64,000 nucleotides of DNA from Ehretia macrophylla (GCA_037974665.1 CM075773.1:66074263-66138262), one strand, 5' to 3'; positions 11,782 to 24,478 are shown, counted from the first letter of the stretch. Notes: generated from the letters alone by a model not told the origin. Numbers and translations are program-made.

Positions 11782-14700
11782 CCCTCTCCCCCTTAAACTA
11801 ATTGCGTCCTCGCAATTCTTACATGATTTGGCAAAGAGCTCCGGATACTTTTCTCTAATCTGATCTTCTCGCTCCCAAGTGGCATCCTCAACCCCATGAT
11901 GATCCCAAAGAACTTTTACCATAGGAATATTTTTAGTCCTAAGTTCCTGAATCTTTCGGTCAACCACTCGAAGAGGTTTCTCAACATAAGCTAAGGACTC
12001 ATCAATCTCCAACGGCTCCGGTTCAATGATATGCGACGGGTCAGGATTATACTTTCTCAGCAGTGATACATGAAAAACATCATGAATCCGACCCAAACTC
12101 GGAGGTAAGGCCAATCTGTAAGCTAAATCCCCAACTTTCTCAGTGATCTCAAATGGTCCCACGTATCTAGGACTAAGTTTACCTCCTTTGCCGTGCCGAA
12201 TCCAACCTTTTCGCGGAGAGACTTTCAAGAAAACATGATCACCCTTAGAAAATACCAAGTCCCGTCGACGTCTATCAGCATAATTCTTCTGTCGACTCTG
12301 AGCTGTAAGCATCTTTTTCTTTATAAGTCTCACATTATCCACCATTTTAATCATCTCCGGAAGAATAGCGGGATCAACTGTTTTCATTTCACCTACCTCA
12401 TCCCAATACAACGGAGATCGACATTTTCGCCCATAAAGTACCTCGTAGGGTGCCATGCCAATAGTGGCCTGATAACTGTTATTGTAAGCAAACTCTGCTA
12501 GAGGCAGATATTTCTCCCAATTCTTGCCAAAATCCAGAACACAGGCTCTCAACATATCTTCCAGTATCCTGATAGTCCTCTCCGACTGACCATCCGTCTG
12601 CAGGTGATAAGCAGTACTAAAACTCAAATTAGTCCCCAAAGCCTTTTGTAGTTTCTGCCAGAACTGTGATGTAAACCTGGGATCCCTGTCTGACACTATC
12701 TGGGATGGAACTCCATGCAGTCTCACAATATTTTCAACATAAAGCTCAGCCAATTTATCGAGAGAATCTGTTTTCTTTGTAGCAATAAAATGCGAACTCT
12801 TCGTCAACCTGTCTACTACAACCCATACCGAGTCATTACCTCGTGGTGACCTCGGTAAATCCGACACAAGATCCATAGTAACCTGATCCCATTTCCAAAC
12901 CGGAATCTCCAACGGTTGCAACAATCTTGCTGGCCTCTGATGCTCTGCCTTAACTTTCTGACAAGTCAAACATTTAGCTACAAACTCAGCTATCTCCCTC
13001 TTCATGTTGTTCCACCAGAAATTCTGTTTCAAATCTCTATACATTTTTGTGCTTCCAGGGTGAATTGTATATTTAGAAGCATGAGTCTCAGCAAGAATCT
13101 CATCTTTCACAGTCGAGTTACTAGGAATGCAAATTCTATTCCTGTACCTGAGAAGTCCATCATCATGCATCTTAAAGTCGGACTCTCCCCCTTTTGACTT
13201 CTCTAAAAGCTTCAATAGCTGAGAATCTGATTGTTGCGCTTCTCTGATTCTAGATAGCAATAAAGATTTGATTTGTAAACTAGCAAATTGAATAACTGAT
13301 CTTGAAGCTTTCGGTTTCCATAAGCACAGTTCTTCCACAATTTCCCAATCCTTGATTATCAAACTAGACACAGAAGCTTTCCGGCTCAGTGCATCTGCAA
13401 CAGTATTAGCTTTTCCCGGCAAATAGCTAATGGTACAGTTATAATCATTTAACAATTCTAGCCAACGCCTTTGCCTCATATTCAAATCTTTTTGAGAAAA
13501 CAAATATTTCAACCTTTTATGGTCAGTAAATATTTCAAATTTGTTGCCCCACAAATAATGCCGCCATTTCTTCAAAGCAAAGACAACAGCTGCAAGCTCC
13601 AAATCATGTGTAGGATAATTGAGTTCATATGGTTTCAATTTCCTAGAGGCATATGCTATGACTTTACCATTTTGCATCAAAACACAACCTAACCCTTCTT
13701 TCGAAGCGTCACTATAAATCACCAAGTTCTCAGTTCCCTCAGGCAAGGCAAGGATAGGTGCAGTGGTAAGTCGCTTTTTCAACTCCTGGAAACTGGCTTC
13801 ACATTTATCATCCCAATTAAACACAGTTTTCTTCTGAGTTAAAGTAGTCAAAGGTCCTGCAATCTTTGAAAAATCTTTAACAAATCGCCTATAATAGCCC
13901 GCTAATCCCAAGAAACTACGGACTTCCGTGACAGTTTCAGGTCTCTTCCACGACATAACTACATCAATTTTAGCAGGATCAACAGATATTCCCTCGTGGG
14001 AAATGATATGACCTAAAAAGGCAACCTGTTTCAACCAGAATTCGCATTTGCTAAATTTGGCAAACAACTTGTGTTCTTGCAGAGTTTTAAGTACAATCCT
14101 CAAATGCTCTTCATGCTCTGACTCAGATTTAGAGTATACTAATATATCATCAATAAAAATCACCACAAATTGATCAAGATAGGGTCGAAATACTCTCTGC
14201 ATCAAATCCATAAAAGCGGCTGGAGCATTTGTCAACCCGAATGGTAACACAACAAACTCATAATGGCCGTACCTAGTTCTAAATGCAGTCTTAGGTACAT
14301 CCTCTTTCCTGATCCTCAACTGATAATAACCCTGCCTTAAATCAAATTTTGAAAACACAATAGCACCCTGTAGTTGATCAAACAACTCCTCAATCAAAGG
14401 CAAAGAATATTTGTTTTTCACCGTTACCTGATTTAGACCCCGATAATCTATACACAAACGCAGAGTACCGTCTTTCTTTTTCACAAATAACACGGGAGCA
14501 CCCCACGGTGACGAACTAGGCTGAATAAAACCTTTCTCAAGCAAACCCTGAAGCTGAATTTTCAATTCTTGTAACTCAAGGGGAGACATTCTATACGGGG
14601 TTCTCGAGATAGGACTAGTTCCCGGCAACAGGTCAATCACAAATTCAATCTCCCTATCAGGTGGTAACCCAGGCAACTCTTCAGGGAAAACCCCCGGAAA

Positions 14701-16494
14701 CTCTTTTATAACAGGTACTTCATTCAATTTCAATTTATCTCCAGGCTGATTAATTAAATAAGCTAAGTATGCATCATAGCCTTTACTCAACATTTTAGTA
14801 GCTTTAATGGATGATATAATACGAGTCCCAATAGACTTTCGACTCCCAGTTACTTTAATAACAGGTTGGTTAGGTACTTCTAAAGTCAAAACTTTCCTCC
14901 TACAGTCCAAACATGCATAATATCGCCCCAACCAATCCATCCCCAAGATAACCTCAAAGTCTCGAAATGGCATGATAATCAAATCAATAGGATACATGCA
15001 ACCCTCAATGCAAATATTACAATCCTTACATACAGACTCCGTAACAAATTTAGTTCCCATAAGATTACCTACTTCAATCACATACGGCAGTTTATCAACT
15101 TTTAATGTAGCAGACTGTGCACATGCAGGTGTAATGAATGAATGTGTAGCTCCGGTGTCAATCAAAACTACTACCGGCTGACTATTAATAAGAAAAGTAC
15201 CTTCCACCACCACTGTCGTCTCTGGAAGCTCCTCCTGATCAAGTGCAAATACCCGTGCTTGACCTCTCGGTACGGTAGCTGCTCCTGAAGCTCTAGTCTG
15301 GGCACCCTGACCTGAAGTCTGACCCTGACCACCTCTAAACTTGGGACAATCTCTAACTCTGTGCTGATCACTGCCACAACCTATGCAACGACCTAGTTTC
15401 CTCCAACACTCAGCCTCTGTGTGACCCTTACGGTTGCAATGAGTACACTGGAGATTCTTCCTAGCAGCAGTTCCTCTTGTAGGGGCCCTATAAGTAGATG
15501 TGGCAGAACTACCCTGCTGAGATCTAGCAATCACGGGTCGGGTCTGTGACTGACCCTGTGGCTGGCTTTGAGCTGGTCTCGGCTGTGACTGTACCTGAAC
15601 TGGTCCTAGATAGCTCTGAGTCTGTCTAGGCTGCTGAGTCTGAACAGGCTGCTGATACTGCCTCTGATAACCTTGACTCTGAGACTGAAACTGACGTTTG
15701 CTTGATTGACTAGACTGAGCTAACACATCTGCCTTACGTTTCTCATATCTCGATGCAGCCCGAACTACTGCAGCATAGCTCGGATAATCTTGCGAAGATA
15801 AGTTAAGCATGATGTCACTCCTCAACCCTGTAATAAATCTCTGAATTTTCACATCCTCCGGCTGAACTAAAGCGGGCACATATCGAGATAGTCTCGTAAA
15901 GGTAGCCTCATACTGGTCTACAGTCATGTTCCCCTGTTTCAAAGCTATAAACTCATCTTGATGCCTCTCACGGGCTACAACCGATACATATTTATCTCGA
16001 AACTCACGAACAAAATCAGCCCATACATGCTGAATCCTCTCAGCATCCCATTTTTCTCTAATAGTGCGCCACCAAGCCTCGGCATCACCCTCCATTAAAA
16101 ATGTAGCGCAGTTGATCTTTCTTTCATCGTCACACTCAAGTATTGCAGCAACTTTCTCGAATTTGCTCAGCCACAACTCTGCTTTCATATCATCTGGCTC
16201 ACCATAAAAACTATATGCTCCATGATGCAGAAATTTATCAAATAAGTTACCTCCCGCAGTACCACTGCCCTCTGCTCTGGCAGTCTGATTACCTCTGTCG
16301 GTACCTGCTGTACCCTGCTGAACCACAAACTGTGCTATGGTATTCATCGCAGTAGCCATAGTAGCTAAAATCTGGGCGGTGCTCGGCTCCTGACCCTGCT
16401 GTACATTCCCGGCTGCCCCAGCATCCTGCCCCGGAACATTCTGCCTAGGTGCCTCCTCCGGCTCACCCCGTGGTCTACCCCGTCTCCTCATCAC
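11665..16494 (-). CDS. Gag-pol polyprotein of Tekay-type chromovirus, 1609 codons
   Basis: Uninterrupted polyprotein for element replication and integration. Visible in order: retrotransposon gag domain (about residues 85-260), Gln/Ser-rich linker, two CCHC zinc knuckles (C350THC...C363 and C370IGC...C383), aspartic protease with DTG at 446-448, reverse transcriptase (about 630-810) with FIDD at 780-783, RNase H with D929, E966 and D991, integrase zinc-binding H1138/H1145/C1175/C1178, catalytic D1208, D1269 and E1305 (D,D35E spacing), and a chromodomain at about 1500-1556 ending YPELFA. The start [10 protein letters not shown] lies about 290 bp inside the primer site, normal for the group. 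The frame runs on through the polypurine tract and some 117 bp into the 3' LTR, adding about 40 residues. All catalytic residues I can check are present; activity is not shown. Confidence 0.93.
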   Translation of the reverse strand: MMRRRGRPRGEPEEAPRQNVPGQDAGAAGNVQQGQEPSTAQILATMATAMNTIAQFVVQQGTAGTDRGNQTARAEGSGTAGGNLFDKFLHHGAYSFYGEPDDMKAELWLSKFEKVAAILECDDERKINCATFLMEGDAEAWWRTIREKWDAERIQHVWADFVREFRDKYVSVVARERHQDEFIALKQGNMTVDQYEATFTRLSRYVPALVQPEDVKIQRFITGLRSDIMLNLSSQDYPSYAAVVRAASRYEKRKADVLAQSSQSSKRQFQSQSQGYQRQYQQPVQTQQPRQTQSYLGPVQVQSQPRPAQSQPQGQSQTRPVIARSQQGSSATSTYRAPTRGTAARKNLQCTHCNRKGHTEAECWRKLGRCIGCGSDQHRVRDCPKFRGGQGQTSGQGAQTRASGAATVPRGQARVFALDQEELPETTVVVEGTFLINSQPVVVLIDTGATHSFITPACAQSATLKVDKLPYVIEVGNLMGTKFVTESVCKDCNICIEGCMYPIDLIIMPFRDFEVILGMDWLGRYYACLDCRRKVLTLEVPNQPVIKVTGSRKSIGTRIISSIKATKMLSKGYDAYLAYLINQPGDKLKLNEVPVIKEFPGVFPEELPGLPPDREIEFVIDLLPGTSPISRTPYRMSPLELQELKIQLQGLLEKGFIQPSSSPWGAPVLFVKKKDGTLRLCIDYRGLNQVTVKNKYSLPLIEELFDQLQGAIVFSKFDLRQGYYQLRIRKEDVPKTAFRTRYGHYEFVVLPFGLTNAPAAFMDLMQRVFRPYLDQFVVIFIDDILVYSKSESEHEEHLRIVLKTLQEHKLFAKFSKCEFWLKQVAFLGHIISHEGISVDPAKIDVVMSWKRPETVTEVRSFLGLAGYYRRFVKDFSKIAGPLTTLTQKKTVFNWDDKCEASFQELKKRLTTAPILALPEGTENLVIYSDASKEGLGCVLMQNGKVIAYASRKLKPYELNYPTHDLELAAVVFALKKWRHYLWGNKFEIFTDHKRLKYLFSQKDLNMRQRRWLELLNDYNCTISYLPGKANTVADALSRKASVSSLIIKDWEIVEELCLWKPKASRSVIQFASLQIKSLLLSRIREAQQSDSQLLKLLEKSKGGESDFKMHDDGLLRYRNRICIPSNSTVKDEILAETHASKYTIHPGSTKMYRDLKQNFWWNNMKREIAEFVAKCLTCQKVKAEHQRPARLLQPLEIPVWKWDQVTMDLVSDLPRSPRGNDSVWVVVDRLTKSSHFIATKKTDSLDKLAELYVENIVRLHGVPSQIVSDRDPRFTSQFWQKLQKALGTNLSFSTAYHLQTDGQSERTIRILEDMLRACVLDFGKNWEKYLPLAEFAYNNSYQATIGMAPYEVLYGRKCRSPLYWDEVGEMKTVDPAILPEMIKMVDNVRLIKKKMLTAQSRQKNYADRRRRDLVFSKGDHVFLKVSPRKGWIRHGKGGKLSPRYVGPFEITEKVGDLAYRLALPPSLGRIHDVFHVSLLRKYNPDPSHIIEPEPLEIDESLAYVEKPLRVVDRKIQELRTKNIPMVKVLWDHHGVEDATWEREDQIREKYPELFAKSCKNCEDAISLRGRGCDTREFHPKFIIIVAYLCAHFYVHHFSCLIVFVVSYYS
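11782..11794 (-). other. Polypurine tract of the Tekay-type element
   Basis: On the minus strand this reads AAGGGGGAGAGGG and directly abuts the 3' LTR, where plus-strand DNA synthesis is primed. Confidence 0.85.
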
Positions 16495-16783
16495 AATGCT
16501 AGAAGAACATCATATTATAATAGGCAAATAAACTATGCAAGATAATTTACACATTGTTTTCAAACATTTTTCTCACATAAGAACACATAAAACACTTAAC
16601 AACATTCAATACTAACTTTTCATATTCTTATCATATTAAGTTTTATCATTCCTTTTCATGCTAGCATGTCTTATATCTAAGTACTTAAACAACTAAACAC
16701 TTACATATTCACATAATTCACTTCCACATATAGACCTCTACCCACATGCCAAGGAATTTAACCCGGCTTCAAGCATTCTAGTA

Positions 16784-16795
16784 GCTCTGATACCA
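16784..16795 (-). other. Primer-binding site, initiator tRNA-Met
   Basis: The minus strand reads TGGTATCAGAGC, complementary to the 3' end of plant initiator tRNA-Met, seven bases inside the 5' LTR. This fixes the element's orientation. Confidence 0.92.
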
Positions 16796-16802
16796 CTTAA
16801 GG

Positions 16803-19263
16803 TGTAACGCCCCGAACCCAACCCCACGCTAATAGTCAGGCTCGGACCCGTCACTCGGACATAGTCTCCTCTGTACCAAGGACAAAACTGTTACCTGTAA
16901 ACATTCATTCAAGCCAACTGAACTAAAAGCAACAACTTATCAACAATAACTCCCAAGCCAAAACACAATCACAAGGCCATCCGAGCCTTAGAGCAACAAT
17001 TTTCTACTAAAGCACACAAGCATGCGAGATAAGTTGATTTTAGTCATAAGTAATTAAATACAATAAACTTCTAAGTTTCATATGAAGATTAACAAACACT
17101 CCAAGCATGCAAGGGAATTAAAGTCTAGAATTCATTATTACAATCCAACAACTTTCTTTAACATCTTAGTACACATCTACTAGACATATATATACAAGAC
17201 TCTAAGGTCTCAAAATACGTTAATAACAAAAACTCCACGTAAGAAGCACATAAAATCCACCTCAGCACACAAGATCACTGATTCTGATCTACTTGAACTT
17301 CTTCTTCTTCTCCTACTTCTAACAGTTGGGGATTCACCTCAGCTTCTCCTGAAACATTTCAAATGAGGAGTGAGCAACAAAGTTGCCCAGCGAGGGAGGT
17401 GATGCAGCATGCCAACGTGCAATATGATATGCAACACAAGTAAACATATACAAGCCACATAACTAACAAGACAATAAGTCAAACTATTAATCACTTTAAA
17501 AAGGATACGGTTCCATTTCCAAGACTTCATCCACGAGCCACGATCCACGAGTATCACGAATATGCCGGCGAACCCCAAACACCACAATTGGGATACTCCG
17601 GATGTATCCCGATCCTACGACCCTTTCTCCCGAGGTAGGTCCATGCCCAGCAGGTGAACCACGCCTCTGGGGTAGTGGAGTATGCCTCAGCGAGAAGGGA
17701 ATAGGCACCATGGTAGTCGAGGGAGCACGGCAAGCCCGATGCCGCCCGTGTTTCTCGACGCTACCATGTCCGATAAAGGTTGCGCAACCCAAAAGAAGTC
17801 ACAAGCAATCAATAATATCACATAACACGTAAGAGGGACGACAAAGTAGGCCACCCTCACATATATGCACGATAAAAGTTCATATATGCAAGATATTAAC
17901 TAATAGATGCCAAAAGAAAACAATCAACACAATTAATTCCAATAATCTACTCAAATAACTTAAATACATCCTAAATATTCTATGCAAGGCACTACTAACA
18001 CACAACAAGTTCCAATTGCAACTAAAAAGGCTAAAAACTACGTTTTCCCCTTTCTTTAACCGAGCTTTCTTTCTCCTAAGCATGGTTCGAGATTCCCAAT
18101 CATACCCTAGTCTTTCTATATTCCTAATTAAGCTCAAAGGTACCCTTTAAAGTCATAAAAACTCATATTTGAAGCAAAAGTTCGAGAAGGCCCCGAACGG
18201 GTTTGAACTATAGCCATACTAACCGAACCCCAATTTCGCGAAACGAAAGCACCAAAGGTGCTTCCTTAGCTCAAGGATACCCAAATCGATGCTCAAATTT
18301 GCCCGGATTGCCTAACGTGCAAAACCCCCTTTTTAAAGTAAGCGATTTATGCACTAAAGTTCAAATTCGGGTGATTCAACCTAACGTGGCTTTTCAATTA
18401 CCTTCCCTAGGGTCTAGAGCACCTAATTGAGGCATCAATTCAAGCCAATTAGCAAATTTTCTCAAAACCCTAGTTTTAGGCACTATTCATCACCTCTTTG
18501 ATCAATCTCAACATTCAACCATTAAATTTGTTATCACACCACAAAAGTTAGCTCTAGAGACTTTAAATAACTCATAGGAAGCATTCATAACAAGATATAT
18601 AGCTATAATTGACAATTCAATAAAATTGAACATATGCATATAAACTTTAACTCAAGCAATTAAGACTCCCTCACAATTTTGAAGATGTAGAAGCTTTGTT
18701 GAAGGTCCTAAGTTGCTCCAAAATCCTCCCAAGATCACTCTAAGAGCTCAAGTGCATGGATGAAGAAGCAAAATTCTCTCCTTTCCTCTCTTGAAGTGGA
18801 CGGCCAAATGGAGGACATAGAGGGAATTTTTGGAATTGTTTTGAGAGCTAATATGTTATGTGTCTTTTAATTTTTATGAGTTAGTTGTTTTATATGTTGT
18901 AGATAATTAATTTCCTAAGCTTTGTAGTCTCAAATATTGATCAATTAAGGCTAGTTGTAATTACAAATGCTTCCTAATTAAATACTAGCACTATTCTAAC
19001 GTAACACTATTCAAAGCTCACGGGAAATATTTTTCAAACGCATACTCCTAAGTTCGAAAGTTCAAAACGAAAATTTCTTGGTTCCTTTTAAATGTCGAGT
19101 GACCTAGGAAAAAATTAAAATCAAGCTTTCGAAACAGTCGAAAATATTATGAATAGTAACCTACAACAAAAACAATTAAACAAGAAAAATGATGCACGTA
19201 GAAATGCGCACATAAGTATGCAACGATTATAATAAATTTAGGGTGAAATTCTCGGGTGTCACA
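16803..19263 (-). repeat. 5' LTR of the Tekay-type element
   Basis: 2461 bp, partner of 9319-11781. It carries the element's promoter. It is almost identical to its partner over the last ~1.5 kb (plus-strand sense) but clearly more diverged over the first ~450 bp. Confidence 0.9.
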
Positions 19264-20314
19264 CTTATAGTACTAAATCCTATTGATATAAAACTTGTTG
19301 AGTACAAATGGGTATTTGTGTATGTCGATGATCTTAATCTTGTTAGTACTCCTTAAGAGCTCAACAAAATTGCTGAATACATGAAAGAATAATTTGAAAT
19401 GAAAGATCTAGGATGAACAAAATTTTGTCTTGGCCTTCAAATTGAGTATTTCCCAGAAGGAATCAATCGGCTTATACATAGAAAATTCTAAAGCGATTTT
19501 ATATGGATAAAGCTCATCCACAAACGACCCCGATGGTCGTTAGGTCACTTGATGTGAAAAAAGATTTTTATCACCCTTAAGAGGTTGGAGAAAAATTACT
19601 AGGTCTAGAAAAACTATATCTTAGTGCAATTGGCATACTAATGTACCTTGTTAATAACACAAGGCCAGATATTGCTTTCTCTGTTAATTTATTAGCCAGG
19701 TATAATACAGCTCCAACTCAAATGCACAGGAATGGAATTAAACACTTATTTCGCTATTTGCGTGGAACATCAGATATGAGTTTATTCTATTCAAGACAAC
19801 CAAGATCTTCATTAATCAGTCATGCTGATGCTGGTTATCTATCTGACCCTCATAAGGCAAGATCACAAAATGGATACGTCTTTCATTTTGGTGACACTGC
19901 TATATCATAGCAATCCACGAAACAAACAATGACTGCTACATCTTCAAACCATGCTGAGATTTTAGTAATTCATGAGACTAGCAAAGAATGTGTTTGGTTG
20001 AGATCTGTCATTCAACATATTCAAGAGTCATGTGGATTAACCTCCAACAATGACGGTCTAACCACACTATACAAAAATAACACAACACGTATCACACAAC
20101 TCAAAGGCGGTTACATCAAAGGTGATAGAACGAAACATATATCACTAAAATTCTTTTACACACATGAGCTATAAACAAACGAAATTGTTGATATCCAACA
20201 AGTACATTCAAGTGAACATCCAGCAGATTTGTTCACTAAAGCATTACCACCATCAATTTTCAAATCACATGTTCAAAGATGTGGAATACGTCGCCTGAAA
20301 GATTTATCATCATG
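19264..20314 (+). pseudogene. Ty1/copia RT remnant and RNase H (broken)
   Basis: After the chromovirus, copia sequence resumes: YKWVFV joined directly to YVDDLNLVSTP (about 19303-19350), so the central reverse transcriptase is deleted while the YVDD motif remains. Several stops follow. From 19641: MYLVNNTRPDIAFSVNLLAR, then the RNase H region with ADAGYLSDPHKARSQNGYVF and a stop at 19908, KECVWLRSVI near 19985, a frame with a stop at 20172, and the C-terminal HPADLFTKALPP near 20220-20250, all typical of plant copia pol ends. Confidence 0.85.
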
Positions 20315-20528
20315 ACTCATGTCACCATGAGAAATGAAGCTATTTCTGCGTGCACTGTACTATTTCTCCTTCACCAAGATTTTTATCCCATTGGGTTTCT
20401 CTATGGTAAGGTTTTAATGAGGCAAGCCAAATAAGAATAATGTACACTTTTCCTTTCGTCAAGTTTTTATCCCACTGGGTTTTCTTGAGAAGGTTTTTAA
20501 TGAGACATATTTTTTAGCAATAAATATC

Positions 20529-20538
20529 CAATGGGGAG
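20529..20538 (+). other. Copia polypurine tract
   Basis: CAATGGGGAG lies immediately before the 3' LTR at 20539, as expected for plus-strand priming. Confidence 0.6.
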
Positions 20539-20896
20539 TATTGTAAAAGTATAGGTATTTATTGGCAACAATTTTGTCAGAAGTAATACGTTACATGTTG
20601 ACTGTCAGCTGACATCCAAGAGAGAAACTCAAGTTAGTTTTGAGTTTACCACGGAAGAATCTAACTCAATTTGGAATTGAGTTTACTAAAGACAATGCAA
20701 AATGTAATGATTATGTTTTACTTTAGTGCATATAATGATGACTAGTTTGGTGTATAAATATGTGTGCATAATTTTTTCTTGTTGTAAGATATTGAAAGAC
20801 TGGGAATCAAAGCGGAAGCGAGTAGATTTTAATCTTTGATATACGTACAATATTCTTTCAGTTATTCTATCTACGTTATTATAATATTTCACAACA
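20539..20896 (+). repeat. 3' LTR of the Ty1/copia element
   Basis: 358 bp, from TATTGTAAAAG (first bases mutated from the TGTTGT seen in mirror at 6295) to TTTCACAACA. It gives the best full-length view of this LTR family; a TATA-like TATAAATATG lies at about 20753. Confidence 0.75.
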
Positions 20897-21265
20897 TGTT
20901 TGTTCTATTCTGTGTGATTTTGATTTTGTTTGACAAAAAAATTAAAATTTTTAAAAAAATAATTAAAAACCCAATTGTATATAATTGAGTTTTATTTTAT
21001 TTTATTTAAAAAAAAAACTTGCAAAGAGTTTGTTGTATATAGTTTTTATTCTATTTTATCCTCACATTATGTTGGTGTTTGAAGCTATAATGATGAATTT
21101 ATTTCATATTCAATCGAGGACCAATGATTGAAATTTTTATCAGGTCGTATCTATCTTTTTAATTTGCAATGCATTGTGTTATTTTCTTACATTGAGGGCA
21201 ATATAAGGTTTGGGTTTGAGGAGGAGAAAATATTCGGTATCACCTGTTAAAATTTTTCAAATATG
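20897..21265 (+). mobile_element. Athila-like 3' internal remnant
   Basis: It shares with 49080-49310 a run of landmarks: TTGGTGTTTGAAG / TTGGTATTTGGAA, GAAATTTTTATCAGG, TTTTAATTTGCAATGCATT, CATTGAGGGCAAT, then a purine-rich GTTTGAGGAGG and a TACCACCTG-like end (GGTATCACCTG here). That series precedes the 3' LTR in Athila elements. No coding sequence survives. Confidence 0.5.
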
Positions 21266-22307
21266 TTAATTTTTTTTTAATTTCCATTTTATGCTTCATT
21301 TATTTATGATAATTAAATTTGAATAGTTAATTGTTGAAATATGTTGGATTTTGATAAAACACTTGAATTAATTGTGAGAATGGAACAGAAAAATGATTAA
21401 CCACTAGAGTTGAGTTTGTATCTAGGGATTTTTACTCTTGAAACCTTCTTAATTGTTATTTTATCCCGATAGCGTCACATGATTCAATTAGAGGTTTTTG
21501 ATTAATTATTAAAATGGGAATTAGATTAAAGTATTTTCAATGTGAGATGTTATGTTTTATTAAAATTTGACTGATTTTTCTAGGTTAGTGTACTTCCTAA
21601 AAAAAAAAATTAAAAAGTGTATATATATATAAAAATATATTTAAAAATATATATATTTTAGATGACTTGTGTAATTTTGAAAGTGTTGATTCAATAAACC
21701 AGAAGTAGAAAATCATAACGAGTGCTTTCTCTAACCATTTTTTAGCACCTTTGTTATGAAAAAAAAACTACCAATTCAAAACTCTGCCAGACAAGTCTCA
21801 TTTCACCAAATACAAATGCAATCAATGAAAGGTGACACTTCAAAGAAGTCGAGCAATCAACCATTATCCATTGATCTAGTCATCTATTCACAAAAAAAAA
21901 AAAAAAAAAAAAATCTAAGGGAGTATTACATGACTTGGTAGGTAGTTGATTTTTAAAATTACATGACTATCCATGAGAAATATTTTTAATTTAATAAATC
22001 TTGTGTAATTAATTTTTTTAAAACCTTTTGATTGAGTTACAAGTGTTTAAAAAGGCTTTAAGGATTTTTTTTTTTGTAATTAAGATGTGTTTATCTCTTG
22101 CTAGATACAAAAAATAACTTCTTGGGGCAAAATTGTTTGGAAGACAAACTGACCATTAATCTTGTATTTTTATAGAATCTAATTATATTGATACATTTTC
22201 TATTCAAATTTGATATCTTTGAATTTATCAAGTACTTGATGGCTTTGCTTGAGGGGCTTTATTTGAGGGCAATTAAAGGATGTGTTTGAGGAGGTTCATA
22301 AATTCAT
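21266..22307. other. AT-rich non-coding stretch
   Basis: Low-complexity A/T sequence including an alternating AT/A-rich tract at about 21600-21660 and an A22-24 run near 21892-21914. Near 22250-22295 there is another weak CTTTATTTGAGGGCAAT...TTTGAGGAGG motif like the Athila 3' end. I see no gene. Confidence 0.4.
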
Positions 22308-23212
22308 ATTTTTGTATCTTAACCCATTAAATCATGTACGATTGCACTATTAGTATAAGCTTAAACTGAATATTTGATATAAATTTAGTGCAATATAGGT
22401 TTTGAAAGAGAAATGACAAAAATGATGTCAAATGCTAATATTTTGAAACGATCGTCGATACATCACTAAAGGAGGAAGGTAGAACAACCTTAACACGAGC
22501 AAATCGAGATTGAATTTGGCCAAACGGAGTTAGGACACTAAAAAACCTTGAAGAAGCCTTGGACAACTTTTGGTCAAAGTCAAAGTTAACGGTCATACTA
22601 TGAAGACCTTTCTTAGTAACAGCTAATGCCATAATTCATTGTGCAATTGGAGAATTAAAGTTTACAATCGGGGATATGAAGGTAAAGTTGAATGTTGCTA
22701 ATGTTGCTAAATTTGCAAATAGGGATGACGGTCTTGAATGTTTTATTTTAGATAAGATTGATCTGTTAATTGAATTGTCTTTTCTTAGTCTTATGCAAAA
22801 GGATTTTTTGGGAAATAGTTTGAATCACTTTGGAATAATTCTAAGTAGGTTTGAAGAAGAAAAAGAAGATTGTGAATCTTTAGAAGTCGATTTAGGAATC
22901 AAGGAGAAATTTTAAGTGTGTACAATAGAACTATCTTTGACTCTTTCTAAGAACCTATAATTCCTTCTGATAAATCCATATTTTTCGCATCTTAACGCAT
23001 TAAATCATGTACGATTGTACTATTATTGTAAGCTTAAATTGAATATTTGATAAAAAAAATTAGTACAATATAGGTTTTGAAAGAGAAATGGCGAAAATGA
23101 TGTCAAATGCTAAAATTTGGAAACGATCGTCGATACATCAGTAAAGGAGGAAGGTAGAACGATCTTGACACGAGCAAATCGAGATTGAATTTGGCCAAAC
23201 AGAGTGCGAAAA
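22308..23212. repeat. Direct repeat pair of about 225-235 bp
   Basis: 22308-22532 and 22978-23212 are direct repeats: both run from a TTAAATCATGTACGATTG line through ATAGGTTTTGAAAGAGAAATG and AACGATCGTCGATACATCA to GAGATTGAATTTGGCCAAAC. The copies differ at many sites. They enclose about 445 bp that look like Athila pol. The arrangement could be remains of two LTRs or a local duplication. Confidence 0.6.
22630..22960 (+). pseudogene. Gypsy (Athila-like) protease-RT linker fragment
   Basis: The frame gives IHCAIGELKFTIGDMKVKLN, then FANRDDGLECFILDKID. This resembles the stretch between protease and RT of Athila pol, where a GDE-type beta strand precedes a D-[EG]-x-C-F-x-[IL]-D segment. It is short and ends at 22915. 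The resemblance is from recall of the family pattern, so confidence is modest. Confidence 0.4.
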
Positions 23213-23235
23213 TGGACTTATGATGCCGAAAAATC

Positions 23236-24478
23236 TTGTGAACACCATTTCAAGCCATTTGAAAAAGTCGGCTTTGCTCTTGGTTTTTCCCAACCATTAT
23301 TCAAATCGATCTATATAGAAACTTTGAGTTTCTTTACTTAGCCTAGTAGTATATCAAGCTCTTTGGTAATGGTATCTTTCATCGAAGAACTTTGACTCTT
23401 TGAGAGTGTTGGGTTTAGATATAACCCCGATTGAATAATTGTACCCCATATCTGAGAAGGTCGGCGAGGTAGCCTTTTTGCTGCCTTCTGCTGATTCAAG
23501 GATTTCAACTTTGTATTGAGGTTGTGTGACTCCTTCACTAGATCTTTTAAGATCTGCAACAATACAAGCTGGCTGTTCCTTTTGAGGAACTTAGGATGTA
23601 GATGTTCTCTGGGAAGATCCTTCGAACTCTATTTTTACCTTCCTTCTTTCTGAGAATTTTATGACCGCATCACCATCTTCGTATTGAATGATATTCTCGA
23701 TGGTCCTTGGCTCTTCTCTGAAAGGAGGTGTAATGGCCTCAAGCTTCTATCGTTCTGGTAGAGTAACTTGACTCCACTGTATTGTTTTTGGAACATTGAT
23801 GGTTGCCTTTCTGAGGTTTGTGGTGAGAAGAGTGGTCTCACCTCTTCGTGCCTGAATCTGTTTAGTTCTTGGGAAAACAGTATTCATGGCTTTATAGCAG
23901 ACTCTGTAAATGAGAGCTACTTGTTCTCTTCCTTCTTTTGTGTGGTAACCACTGGTTTGAACAGTAAGGGAGAGTGTATCTAGGATGTGTGGATCTGTGA
24001 GATAGACCGTAAAATTTGGAAAACATGTAAATTGTATAGGTCCGTCACAGAGTATAGATTCAACAACACCTAGTAGGGAATCATCTAAAATGAGATGACT
24101 GGCGTCCCTAAGCATGATTAAGGCTGACACGTTTAAGCCTAATCGTGTTAATGGTTTGATTGCAACTTGAACAAAACCAAAAAGTAAATATTTATATTTT
24201 TGTCTATGAACTTCTATGAGATGTTCAGAAAGTAGTTGAAAAGATTGATGTCCTTCTTTGAGAGGAACTGTTTCTTCAACAATTTTTATAACATAGTCTG
24301 AGGCAAAAGTAAAACTGCCTTGTTGAAAAATAGTAGAGGGGTGCATGGATGGTAGTTTCCAAGCTAGCATCTGATTTTCAATATTTTCAAAAACTTGAAT
24401 TTCTTTGTTCTTAGCTCCGGAACTAGAGGCTTCAAAACCAGACCTAGACCTAGACAAACTCCTTCTTAGACGATCCAT
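23236..24478 (-). pseudogene. Pararetrovirus A: ORF1 5' part (movement protein and following region)
   Basis: Begins ATG at 24478 (MDRLRRSLSRSRSG). It carries a 30K-superfamily (Caulimovirus-type) movement protein; conserved stretches include LLGVVESILCDGPIQFTCFP and VYLTDPHIL. The protein would widen plasmodesmata for cell-to-cell spread. The frame stays open to about 23747, then needs a shift; later frames cover 23659-23841 and 23338-23562. Past 23338 the sequence reaches the capsid-upstream region and stops at 23236. No full product is possible. Confidence 0.8.

Larger units (their letters stand above)
9319..19263 (-). mobile_element. Complete Ty3/gypsy chromovirus (Tekay/Del type)
   Basis: All parts of an LTR retrotransposon are present in order on the minus strand: 5' LTR 16803-19263, primer-binding site 16784-16795, gag-pol 16494-11665, polypurine tract 11782-11794, 3' LTR 9319-11781. 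A C-terminal chromodomain after integrase, the single gag-pol frame and the tRNA-Met primer place it in the Tekay/Del clade of chromoviruses. The coding region has no interruption, so the insertion is fairly recent. The flanks GAACC (9314-9318) and CTTAT (19264-19268) do not match, so no target duplication is visible. Confidence 0.92.
6726..20896 (+). mobile_element. Ty1/copia retrotransposon, decayed and split
   Basis: The order is LTR (partial), gag, protease, integrase, [chromovirus insertion 9319-19263], RT remnant, RNase H, polypurine tract, LTR: the Ty1/copia order, with integrase before RT. Every coding part has stops or frameshifts. Most of the reverse transcriptase between the YKWVFV and YVDDLN motifs is gone, as is the integrase C-terminus. 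It belongs to the plant group whose gag opens with a DYI..REF..LDISGKNYL pattern; I do not assign a named lineage. Confidence 0.8.

Noticed and set aside
12193-12501. Plus-strand frames of 69-102 codons across 11.7-16.5 kb
   Set aside because: Antisense to the intact gag-pol of the Tekay element.
16784-16795. Possible tRNA gene ends (TGGTATCAGAGC and similar at 24624, 38100, 59879, 60464)
   Set aside because: No cloverleaf around them; each lies just inside an LTR or upstream of viral ORF1, so they are primer-binding sites.
21756-21941. 61-codon frame with poly-Lys
   Set aside because: The Lys run is the A-rich tract at 21892-21914; no coding signal.
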